Source: Oligoflexia bacterium (GTDB lineage Bacteria > Bdellovibrionota > Bacteriovoracia > Bacteriovoracales > Bacteriovoracaceae). Taken from it: DNA of 64,000 nt. The stretch is from assembly GCA_015232355.1 (NCBI GenBank), contig JADFZW010000013.1, positions 41,256 to 105,255 of the forward strand. The letters run 5' to 3'. Shown one piece after another: positions 56,601 through 64,000 of the stretch (position 1 is the stretch's first letter; the number at the start of each line of letters is the position of its first letter). A program made the position numbers and the translations under genes. Under the pieces are notes generated by a model. That model was not told the DNA's origin and made no database searches. It saw only the letters and a program-made list of their open reading frames with translations.

Positions 56601-59137
56601 GTTCCAAGAGTTCCTGGCGCCGGAGAAAGACGATCTCGCATCACTACCATATCAAGCGTATCTTCAAACTTTAATACCCCTGCCACTACCAACAGTGGAT
56701 AGATCCCAAAACTATGGGCCAGCAATACTCGAGGTAACACTCCTCTTTCAATTAGTGAATTAGCAATCGCCACTGCCACCGTAAATAGAGCAGGATTTTT
56801 AATTTGAAACAAATCCTCCTCTGAAATTCCATTCGGATTAGTTATATAATTTGAAATATTTGGTAACCCATATTTCCTCTTACAAAAATCATTTGCGTCT
56901 TCAAAATATTTTTGAATACTCTGATTATTTTCAAACTGCTCTAAAAACATTTTTGGAACAGCAGCATTTTGAGTGGTAAAAATAAAACACACTTTAGAAA
57001 AATCAAGCAAATCAATTGAATCAGCACCCTCGTATCTTAAAGCATTCTTTTTAGCAAAATTCTTACTCGATATTATCTGAGTTGTGATCCCTTTTGGATT
57101 AAGTCGAATCACCTTTGACGATGGACAGGGTATCTGCTCCTCTTCAAAATTAGTATGTATTACAATCACCACATCCAACTTATTTTGTAATTCCCATTCT
57201 GCAATCTTCATTCCTAAACGAATGCTATCAAGACCACCATCCACCTGGTAACTTTTTCCACTAAAATTATATCTCTGACAAATTCTTCCTGCCACTACGT
57301 TACTTAAGGCCCAAACACCAAAGTCAGGAACTATAAATGGATATGTTTGTCGAACTTCATATACTTTGCTGACAATATCATTCCCTTCATCTTTAAATAA
57401 ATCTACAATTTCTAAAAGCTTGGCCCCTACGGCATTACGATAATAAAGTTCACTTCCCACCACTCCAGCATAGATTACACCCACTCTCCTTTTATCAATA
57501 AAGTTAAAAAAATCACCCAATTTCTTTATGGCCAGATCAGTACTCAAAATAGCATACAACTGAACCAAATCTATTTGAGCAACTTCATTTTGTGAAAGTT
57601 TAAAATTTTTAACAAAATCAAATTTACTACACTCCTCAAATGTCTGATAAGCACTACTTAATATTATAGGTAGAGTTTTTGCTGGTCTTGTGTTCTCTGC
57701 TGCTGCTGTTATTAGTGATGATGATACTGGCGTTTTATCTTTATCTATAAAACAAAAATTTTTATCAAATTCTTCAATCACCAAATGAAAATTACTCCCT
57801 CCAAAACCAAACGATGAGATCCCCATGCGAAGTATTTTTTCATTATCCAAACTTATTGGATCAGTATTTATAAAAACATTTTTATTTTCAGCAACTATTT
57901 TTTGTAAATATTTTGAGGGAGGAATTATTCTGTGTTTGATCATCAAGAGACACTTTAATAAACTGGCCGCACCTGCTGCTCCCTGAGTATGACCAATAAG
58001 TCCCTTCAGAGATCCGGCAACAACAGGAACATTATTCCAAAATTGATTAATAGATTCAAGTTCTGCACTATCACCTTGATGTGTTCCTGTAGCATGTGCC
58101 TCTAGATAATCAATGCGATTACTATCAAGCGAAGCATATGCCGACTCATATGCATAAATCAATTGTTCTTTGCTAACAGAAAATAAACTACTTTTTGATC
58201 CATTATTAGAGAAACCAATTCCTTTTATAACTGCTAAAATTGGATGCCCATCATCTAATGCTCGCTTCACCTTCTGTAAAGCAAACACCACTGCACCCTC
58301 ACCAACTGTTACTCCCTTCGAATTAAAATCAAATGGCCAAGATTGTATCGGTGCTAGTATTTGCATCTGAGAAAAGAGTATAAACAAAGTTGCACTTAAA
58401 TCACTATTAATACCTCCAGTAAAGACAATATCTAGATTATCATTATGCAATTTCATCATCGCTACATTTAGGGCCGCCAAAGATCCAGCACAAGCAGCGT
58501 TGATCAACATTCCCTCATCATCACCACTCAAATTATATCTCTTCTTAATTTTTTCAAAAAGGGATGTTCCATAAACAGCATTGCTATGAAATGGTCGTCT
58601 ACTGCTATATCTCTTAAGATAATCATCTAATTTTGATATCAATCTTTTCTTATGATCACTATCAATTTGTAGTGTTTCAAATTTTTCTACTATCTCTTTT
58701 CGTGCAATCACAAAATCATACAAATCACAGTCTGGAGTCATCATCGCAAATGCAAAACCACACTTATATTTTTCTAACTTATCCCCATTTCTTCCACTCC
58801 CACTTTCACATTCACACAGCATTTTATATGCTTGATCAAATGCTGAAAGCGATAAAAGCTGAGCATTGTTATAACTCTCATCCAAATCAAGTAAGCGTCT
58901 AATATTTTCAAAAATAGATTTGTCGATAACTCCAGAATTGCGAGAGGATATTTTATCAATTTTAGGAGCACCGGCATGATAGTAGATGTCTGTATCCAAA
59001 CGATCTTTTGTTATCGAAGATATTTGAGATTTAGCTTCTAGTAAATTATTCCAATATTCCTGCACATTTGCTGAACCAGGAAGCACGCATCCCATTGCAG
59101 TTATACAAATATCATTTTGATGATAATAAATTGTCAA
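53660..59137 (-). CDS. Multidomain polyketide/PUFA-type synthase (KS, KS-like, AT, ACP, KR, DH)
   Basis: An 1825-residue synthase. Ketosynthase (about 5-450): active Cys216 in NAACAGSLAAL, His in EAHATGTHQGD and LIGHTQG. A second ketosynthase-like part (about 485-690) has Gly where Cys is expected (QVDGGLDSIRL), like a chain-length factor. Acyltransferase (about 720-1010): nucleophile in LAHSFGIY (Ser808), His in PYHSPLM. Acyl carrier site in DDLNIDSIKMAEV (Ser about 1075). Ketoreductase (about 1305-1490): VALGGSKGIT and YGAAN. Hot-dog dehydratase-like end (about 1550-1825): YLNGHMIRGN. The order resembles pieces of PfaA and PfaC combined in one protein. No PfaD, phosphopantetheinyl transferase or thioesterase is in the window. 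Probably makes a long acyl chain or lipid. Confidence 0.9.
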   Translation of the reverse strand: MTIYYHQNDICITAMGCVLPGSANVQEYWNNLLEAKSQISSITKDRLDTDIYYHAGAPKIDKISSRNSGVIDKSIFENIRRLLDLDESYNNAQLLSLSAFDQAYKMLCECESGSGRNGDKLEKYKCGFAFAMMTPDCDLYDFVIARKEIVEKFETLQIDSDHKKRLISKLDDYLKRYSSRRPFHSNAVYGTSLFEKIKKRYNLSGDDEGMLINAACAGSLAALNVAMMKLHNDNLDIVFTGGINSDLSATLFILFSQMQILAPIQSWPFDFNSKGVTVGEGAVVFALQKVKRALDDGHPILAVIKGIGFSNNGSKSSLFSVSKEQLIYAYESAYASLDSNRIDYLEAHATGTHQGDSAELESINQFWNNVPVVAGSLKGLIGHTQGAAGAASLLKCLLMIKHRIIPPSKYLQKIVAENKNVFINTDPISLDNEKILRMGISSFGFGGSNFHLVIEEFDKNFCFIDKDKTPVSSSLITAAAENTRPAKTLPIILSSAYQTFEECSKFDFVKNFKLSQNEVAQIDLVQLYAILSTDLAIKKLGDFFNFIDKRRVGVIYAGVVGSELYYRNAVGAKLLEIVDLFKDEGNDIVSKVYEVRQTYPFIVPDFGVWALSNVVAGRICQRYNFSGKSYQVDGGLDSIRLGMKIAEWELQNKLDVVIVIHTNFEEEQIPCPSSKVIRLNPKGITTQIISSKNFAKKNALRYEGADSIDLLDFSKVCFIFTTQNAAVPKMFLEQFENNQSIQKYFEDANDFCKRKYGLPNISNYITNPNGISEEDLFQIKNPALFTVAVAIANSLIERGVLPRVLLAHSFGIYPLLVVAGVLKFEDTLDMVVMRDRLSPAPGTLGTMIAVSSIEDVRGILPEDYYYVSNINSYEQTTITVPPQFVNQVVQLLKDNQKYYNILRNVPQPYHSPLMRPVQEEMAKYLKTKKYQMSAPKFPFVSYVGNHYVDESNWNEDLIKDILLQQTTAQVDFVKMVKDIYEKRIATFVEISPKNICANFVLSILKEKEHSIIAVTHFLSRKKSDDGTGLAIKYSITAENSVFFNKIRQIIHRISGHNLENISIQDRFQDDLNIDSIKMAEVFVNISKEYEIDDEDFFAHNFKSIGEAVHFVKNWYEKKSSGDLSTLEKNKYKSKFNRFRISWKGKEKISLNDGDAAITQIPHIVDISKKDFKLAEITIIDALRIEKSVFAKDLFFKIVSEMATAKEDERSLKKITIVYNDEYNPLIQGLITFFGSLKFERNFLFKSILLPDCRELNNELINLVLEEANYPIDRDVAYLNHKRLVRGLVKSEIKTTSAPLGIYNQIVALGGSKGITFFLLDKLFNSKNSSLCLVGRSSADNPQVKNAIFELAKKFRHVEYVEGDTTDWDTFNKLATKFSQIDLLINGVGIEKSALLKDKTSKEIELELNTKVLTMLNIIKACESINIKRVENFSSIVALYTQGGQTIYGAANAIMSTLAHQIKDVSPTTYFQNIYWPAWNNLGMTANEGISAKISQSGLSLLDSIDAVKFFNKELNEKTEVEISYSDVHDRGLFQLNTHNLKYFEKLLGIKSRDNLYQFNKVFTVDGDNYLNGHMIRGNCIVAMATVVSMICCDFYLQTGMLPKIENLVAHKMIKLNDNVNIRFSSQKSDRGPIFFLKDNDSIYFSGGTEVFKVKEIDNPTKLVNLVHLLNLKTKTSLSKDEIYEKCLPHNGVFKCLDGIDIKEEREGKTEGGIRFLAYINDTKKLSPIHNLGIFDKIILLVDAILQANGVLAITAFGIDSFPVEIETLNFHFANIVADNILPSKVYMTNFSSKIDENHFQSKLCMFNEKNDLLIELRVKCQVIKE

Positions 59138-59233
59138 AGATTACTCCATCCTTAGATTTTCTCTCTGTTGATAATAATCATTATGATATCTCTCTTTTTT
59201 TTTATACGCAAGAAAGTAATAATTGATGAAGTA

Positions 59234-60514
59234 TTAGTATAAATTTGTCTTCTTAGAAAAATTGAACATTATCTGATTTTCTTTTAAACGTGAGAAAATA
59301 TATGACAGAACATATGCTAAAATACAAAAAATTATAATTGATACCGCTGAAGAGTTCTTTACAAAATTTATTTTCGACAAAAGATTCATTATCGGAATAA
59401 TCGTAATTGGCATTAAAATATAAATAACAAAAATTCCATTGCCATAAACATCAACTATTTTGTCAAGCAATGGAAACCTTTTTAGTACAATTATAGGAAC
59501 AAAACTAGCAAGAACAAATAATATTAAAAACACAAAACAAGACAATATCACCTCTCTTTGTATTTGCGAAATCATCAAAATGCCATTATCACTAAGGATG
59601 CTAACAAAGCTTGATGACAAAAATAGTGATAATAAAGAAAACAGCAGTAGGGATAAGATATAAAAATCCACTCTGTTTTTGATAGTTAAATACAAATGTC
59701 CCAACACAAAACCAAAAGATATAGCAGTAAACCAAGGAAACAATGAATAACTATGTTTAACTTCTGCCTTAAAAAAGATTCCCTTAGATAAAGTAAAAAT
59801 ATGATATGCAAAGTAATTATCGTGATATATTTTGTAACCAATCTGATATCCACAAAAGCATAAAATCAACCATAATAGTGATACAAAGAAAAATTTAATC
59901 TTTTTAGAAATTTTTTTAAAATTAACAATCCACCAAGTAAATATCCCTCCAAAAAATAATTCTACAATCAAAACCCAAAGCAAAATCCAATTATCTTTTA
60001 AAAATAATGGCATCGCTCCTGGACTAACCAAAGACATCCATCCTGCATAATAAACGTATAGTGGATTAGTAAAAATAAAAATCAACAATGATAATATTAT
60101 TAAGAAATAAATAGAGACATAAGAACATAGTACTATCACAACATAGGATAACCCTACAAAATGCAATATCGACCATGAAAAAAAATAATCTGTATCACTA
60201 ACTTTTGCAAATGATCTAATAGACCCTACAAAAAATAAAATAATACTCACCTTTAGTACTTCAGCAAAAGGAAAACCATAAATACGATTACCAACAAAAT
60301 AATTATTCAATTGAGTGCTTAAAAGTAATCCAGGCAAAATCGATATCACCGGAGCAATCGCTAGGAGCCAGGATGAAAGAGCTCCAAAAATTCCATGTTC
60401 AGGTGAAAAACCTCCTCGATTCCAATACATTCTATGTGCAAAGATTATCACCAACCCAACTACTAAAAAAAATTTTATGATTTTTATATCTGAAAGATCT
60501 TTGTAGTTAATCAT
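59234..60514 (-). CDS. Polytopic membrane acyltransferase-like protein (DUF1624-like)
   Basis: A 426-residue protein with about ten membrane helices. The early segment HRMYWNRGGFSPEHGIFGALSSWLLA and the later FSWSILHFVGLSY recall membrane acyltransferases of the heparan-alpha-glucosaminide N-acetyltransferase/DUF1624 group, in which a His is catalytic. It lies 96 bases upstream of the synthase and 5 bases downstream of the large Cys-rich gene, so one operon is likely. It could transfer the synthase product onto a sugar, lipid or protein. This is inference. Confidence 0.7.
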   Translation of the reverse strand: MINYKDLSDIKIIKFFLVVGLVIIFAHRMYWNRGGFSPEHGIFGALSSWLLAIAPVISILPGLLLSTQLNNYFVGNRIYGFPFAEVLKVSIILFFVGSIRSFAKVSDTDYFFSWSILHFVGLSYVVIVLCSYVSIYFLIILSLLIFIFTNPLYVYYAGWMSLVSPGAMPLFLKDNWILLWVLIVELFFGGIFTWWIVNFKKISKKIKFFFVSLLWLILCFCGYQIGYKIYHDNYFAYHIFTLSKGIFFKAEVKHSYSLFPWFTAISFGFVLGHLYLTIKNRVDFYILSLLLFSLLSLFLSSSFVSILSDNGILMISQIQREVILSCFVFLILFVLASFVPIIVLKRFPLLDKIVDVYGNGIFVIYILMPITIIPIMNLLSKINFVKNSSAVSIIIFCILAYVLSYIFSRLKENQIMFNFSKKTNLY

Positions 60515-60519
60515 AATTT

Positions 60520-63500
60520 TTAGTCATTCTTTTTTTCAATCAATTTTTTAAGTGATCTAACATAAGCATTTGAGATTTTTTTGAATATAGTATCATCATC
60601 ACTATCAACAATGCTCCCCTTGCTCTTTTCAATATTATCCAAAACTTGCTTCTGCTCCTGAGAAGAAAGCGCACCACGACTATTTCCAGGGCCACCTCCG
60701 TAACTACCACCACCTCCATAGTTTCCACTGCTACCGCCATAACCACTGCCTGATGAAGATGAAAATCCACTTCTACCCTCTCCAGAGGAGACTGATCCAC
60801 TACTCATATCACCTGAAGAACTAGATGAATCCGATGATGAAGATGAACTTCCACTAGACAGACTACTACGACCAATATTACCACCTTTTTTGCTAGCAAT
60901 ATCTCGATATGTTCCGTTTAATGCTTTTTCCATTTTTAAAATTTGCTTGCCTCTTTCCGTCTTTCCAATGGCATTTACTAATTTTTCATATCTAGCTTGC
61001 CTAGCATTCGCCAATGCTAGACTTCTTTTCAAAAATGATTGCCCAGCTTTTTTAGAACTACTTATCGCAGAAGCCTTCGTAGATGATTTACTAGAATTAC
61101 TATCTGAGCTAACCCCACCCGAAGATCCATCCGTAGTTCCATCTTGTCCAAATTGTAGTGTGGTATTAGCACCTCCTTTAACCATAGACGGCCCATCTTT
61201 TTTATTCTGCTTCTCGCCCGGAGAGTAAATTGTTTGATTATCCTCTTGTAGTAAGTTTGTATTGTTTCTTACTCCCAATTGAACGTTATCTTTTCCCCTT
61301 TCTTTGATCGCATCTTCAATTATTTTATTATATTCCTTTAATGAGCTCTGTACTCCCACCAACGCTGTTGCGAGAGGAGCAGGATTATTAGTAAGAGTTA
61401 TAAAAGTATCATAATATTTACTCAAAGAATTCAAAGGAAAATGACCATCATCATTCTTGTATGGTGCTAAGTAATGAGCATCGTAAACACTACTATAATT
61501 ATATTCTATTTCCAGAGGAAGTTGAGCTATACTAACTCTCGCTTTTAAAAATTTATAGTAATTTTCACCAAAATGCCTTCTGGCCACTGCTGAGGTTGTA
61601 GAAATTCGACTATATTGAGGAATAATATCAGGAACTATACTCCTTTTATTTTGCTGAATATCGAATCGAATAACCTTTGGTGGTGGTTGTGTATTGACAC
61701 CAACAGTGTCGGGAGTGTAATCCGGAGTAAAATCAACTGGTGCTTGAAGTTCGTATCTACCATCTATGCAATTGATGGCGTGATATGATCTATTCTGAGA
61801 ATCATACGATCCACCATTATTTTTATCAACAACCCAAGAAAAAGCTTTTTCATTTGCTTCAGCAAAGGTCATTTGTGGATCTCCTTTAAATGGATCAACA
61901 AGTACTGCTGGTATCGGAGCGTTTACCAAATAACTCCCATCAATTTTTATCTGATGATTCACACAGAAAGCTAATGGCACTCCCTTATTCCCACATAAAA
62001 ATTCTTTGGCAAAACATGCTTTATACGTTCTCATGTGACCGTACACAACCTTTGTATCACATTGGCAATCACTGTGACTATAACTACTCCCACCATGAGC
62101 ATCAACAGGATCTGCGATATCCAAAGACCAATATGCTTTATACGTCTCGCAATTTTTCATCATTCCTATGCAAGAGCAGGCAAAATCACTATTGTCTCCA
62201 CAATTTTCACATATGAACTTATTCTTTGGTAACCAACAACTACTGTCAAAAGTTCTATGAAGAAAAGCTCTCGTATCATATTCGTCTTTTGGAATGTTTT
62301 CTATGTAACTGCCATTACCTTCTCCATCTGTAGATTTCGATACCAGTTGCCAACAAAGAAGATTATCCAAGGAAGGTTTTCCATCTTTAAAAGGAATCTC
62401 ATTTTTTGAAAGTATTTCATTCATAAGTTTCGAAAGTGATGTATATCCATTATCCTCTAAAACTTGCTTCCAATTATTCTTCGTTCTCTTAACAGTTAAA
62501 GTGTTTGATGCGTTTTCAGCAGGAGAATATGTTGGATAAGCATCTTTCCATTTTTCTAGATAAGTTTTTTTAACCCATTCTGGATCTCCGTCTGTTTTTG
62601 CAAAAACATCAAAAGCAGTTGCTACCGCAGTTGGTACATAAGTATCGAAACCCTTATCTGCAGGTTTTCCTCCAAATACTCTGTTGTTCCAGTGATAGTA
62701 TCTTAATTTATATTTAACTTTTTTCTCCGTATAAAACTTATCTTCAACATCACTTAATTCAGAAGCTATTTTCCCAGAGGAAACTCCTATCCAATCATTG
62801 GGAGAACCAATAGGAACAGTTACATTGTTCATAGGCATTTGAGTAGTTGCATCCTTGGTGTATAGGACAGCATTTTTATAAGCAGTTTCAATATTTGTTT
62901 TAATTGTTTGCATAATCGGACTACCAACAACAAGAGGAGTAGGATAAGGCGATCCAGGAATTGGGGCAGTAGCAGTATCAATATCTCTTGGTTTGATTCT
63001 ATATTTGTTCAACCTGTTCATAGCTTCAACGTAAAATTTAAAGAGGTTTCTCGCATTTTTGGTTAATTCATCAATTTTATATTTATACGTTGTAGTGACC
63101 GTAGTATTACCATTGCAGGTTGTGCTGTACTTTTGAAATTTTTTATTTTCTGAATTGAATGCCTCAATTTGACAAGAATCTTTCACCTCTTTTTCAATCT
63201 CATCCAAAATAACATTCATATCATAAAAAGAACTTTCCATTTGATCTTCGGGAATTGTACTAAACGCCAAATCATAAGCACTATTTTTCATTTCAAGAAT
63301 CATACGTAAAGTATAGTTCGCCATAATCTGCGACCAAGCAGTTTGTCTACATAATCTTTTATCGTCTCCACTACAGTGACATGCTAAGAAACTAAGGTGA
63401 AATATTTCTTTCAAAACAACACTTAATCTCTCGATTGTTAGAAGAGAAAAATCAAGAAACTCTGCGAGTGCCCTCTGTCGTGTGCTAATTTTAAATACTG

Positions 63501-64000
63501 ATTCATCCTTAAGACGTGGAATATTCTCACTCGAAAGTTTTGGATAATCCATATTCTTATTTATAAATATATATCCAAGAACAAAATTATCTACTGGATC
63601 AGTTATATTAAGCACATTAAAAGCGTTAGCGGCATTAAATGCATCATTTTTTATATCTATATACCTTTTCTGAAGATCTAAACTTAGAGGTTTTCCGTCA
63701 GATGGTTTATCCTCAGTTGCAGGACAAAACATATCATCGCCTCTCTTCCTATCAAACTCCAAGGCATAAGATGTATCTATTATAAGCAAATTAAAAATCT
63801 TCTTTAAAATTTTAACAACTGGGGTATATTCTTTTTTACTAGACTTAGTCACTGGCGGGGTAAGTGTTTTTATAAGTTCAGGGTCATCAGGAATACATTT
63901 TTTATTATCCTCATCCTTGTAAAGATTTGGACAACACTCTTGTTTTCCTCTATATTTCACTCCTGCTTCCACACAATCTGAACAAACATACTTACTCTTG
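60520..64000 (-). CDS. Large cysteine-containing protein with Ser/Gly-rich tail, partial at window edge
   Basis: At least 1160 codons. The frame continues without a start beyond 64000 (KSKYVCSDCVEAG...), so the GTG at 63972 is not a proven start and the N-terminus lies outside. The body has many cysteine pairs (CPNLYKDEDNKKC, CHCSGDDKRLC, ICENCGDNSDFACSCIGMMKNC, DCQCD, FCVNHQ), as in disulfide-rich or zinc-binding secreted proteins. The C-terminal 200 residues contain SSGSSSSSSDSSSSSGDM-type Ser runs and GNYGGGGSYGGGPG. A membrane acyltransferase follows 5 bases downstream. It is unrecognised and possibly surface-located. It may be a substrate for the lipid or acyl group made by the operon. 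Confidence 0.7.
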   Translation of the reverse strand, partial: KSKYVCSDCVEAGVKYRGKQECCPNLYKDEDNKKCIPDDPELIKTLTPPVTKSSKKEYTPVVKILKKIFNLLIIDTSYALEFDRKRGDDMFCPATEDKPSDGKPLSLDLQKRYIDIKNDAFNAANAFNVLNITDPVDNFVLGYIFINKNMDYPKLSSENIPRLKDESVFKISTRQRALAEFLDFSLLTIERLSVVLKEIFHLSFLACHCSGDDKRLCRQTAWSQIMANYTLRMILEMKNSAYDLAFSTIPEDQMESSFYDMNVILDEIEKEVKDSCQIEAFNSENKKFQKYSTTCNGNTTVTTTYKYKIDELTKNARNLFKFYVEAMNRLNKYRIKPRDIDTATAPIPGSPYPTPLVVGSPIMQTIKTNIETAYKNAVLYTKDATTQMPMNNVTVPIGSPNDWIGVSSGKIASELSDVEDKFYTEKKVKYKLRYYHWNNRVFGGKPADKGFDTYVPTAVATAFDVFAKTDGDPEWVKKTYLEKWKDAYPTYSPAENASNTLTVKRTKNNWKQVLEDNGYTSLSKLMNEILSKNEIPFKDGKPSLDNLLCWQLVSKSTDGEGNGSYIENIPKDEYDTRAFLHRTFDSSCWLPKNKFICENCGDNSDFACSCIGMMKNCETYKAYWSLDIADPVDAHGGSSYSHSDCQCDTKVVYGHMRTYKACFAKEFLCGNKGVPLAFCVNHQIKIDGSYLVNAPIPAVLVDPFKGDPQMTFAEANEKAFSWVVDKNNGGSYDSQNRSYHAINCIDGRYELQAPVDFTPDYTPDTVGVNTQPPPKVIRFDIQQNKRSIVPDIIPQYSRISTTSAVARRHFGENYYKFLKARVSIAQLPLEIEYNYSSVYDAHYLAPYKNDDGHFPLNSLSKYYDTFITLTNNPAPLATALVGVQSSLKEYNKIIEDAIKERGKDNVQLGVRNNTNLLQEDNQTIYSPGEKQNKKDGPSMVKGGANTTLQFGQDGTTDGSSGGVSSDSNSSKSSTKASAISSSKKAGQSFLKRSLALANARQARYEKLVNAIGKTERGKQILKMEKALNGTYRDIASKKGGNIGRSSLSSGSSSSSSDSSSSSGDMSSGSVSSGEGRSGFSSSSGSGYGGSSGNYGGGGSYGGGPGNSRGALSSQEQKQVLDNIEKSKGSIVDSDDDTIFKKISNAYVRSLKKLIEKKND

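Overview
The window is strongly AT-rich by eye and gene-dense, and it comes from a Gram-negative bacterium. An MtrB/PioB-type outer-membrane barrel, periplasmic multihaem cytochromes, signal peptides and chemoreceptors support this. An HNH protein of the DUF222-like type, a CHAT/CHASE2-cyclase operon, many lineage-specific exported proteins and several membrane sensors suggest Bdellovibrionota/Oligoflexia or a related deltaproteobacterial lineage. That placement is inference. Nothing in the window identifies a species.

Layout. 1-6.5 kb: HNH nuclease and unrecognised exported proteins, one with a carboxypeptidase-regulatory-like fold plus a beta-propeller-like half. 6.6-13.1 kb (minus): an operon of CHAT protease with TPR region, CHASE2 adenylate/guanylate cyclase, small exported FecR-like protein and an EamA transporter. 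13.2-15.4 kb (minus): butyrate kinase and a leucine-dehydrogenase-like protein whose catalytic residues are replaced. 15.9-16.2 kb: two serine tRNA genes. 16.9-27.0 kb: an unorthodox chemosensory cluster with two CheX-like proteins, a partial CheA-type ATPase, three CheY-like regulators, a periplasmic binding protein, a membrane-bound CheA-like kinase and a divergent receptor, but no CheW, CheR or CheB. 27-32 kb: regulator remnants, a BrnT/BrnA toxin-antitoxin pair and broken IS66, ISL3 and ISAs1 transposases. A 155-base segment carrying the 3' end of tRNA-Ser(GCU) recurs at 29.0 kb, so the chemosensory cluster and the toxin-antitoxin pair lie between direct repeats.

32.4-33.9 kb: a Ser/Thr-kinase-like protein with an export signal. 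33.9-49.3 kb: an electron-transfer locus with ApbE flavin transferase, system II cytochrome c maturation (ResB, CcsA, a TlpA-like thioredoxin), a monohaem cytochrome, an MtrB/PioB-family barrel and a decahaem MtrA/DmsE-type cytochrome. Its centre is a 1994-residue protein that joins a polytopic membrane region, an FMN-binding domain with the ApbE target motif, a NapH/NosR-like iron-sulfur module and a complete methyl-accepting chemotaxis receptor. This is the most unusual object in the window. It suggests that electron flow is coupled directly to taxis signalling.

49.5-52.6 kb: an exported acetyltransferase, an AspT/YidE-type transporter and a small nucleotidyltransferase. 52.7-64 kb (minus): a probable operon of a large Cys- and Ser/Gly-rich protein (running off the window edge), a membrane acyltransferase-like protein, an 1825-residue polyketide/PUFA-type synthase and a polyferredoxin.
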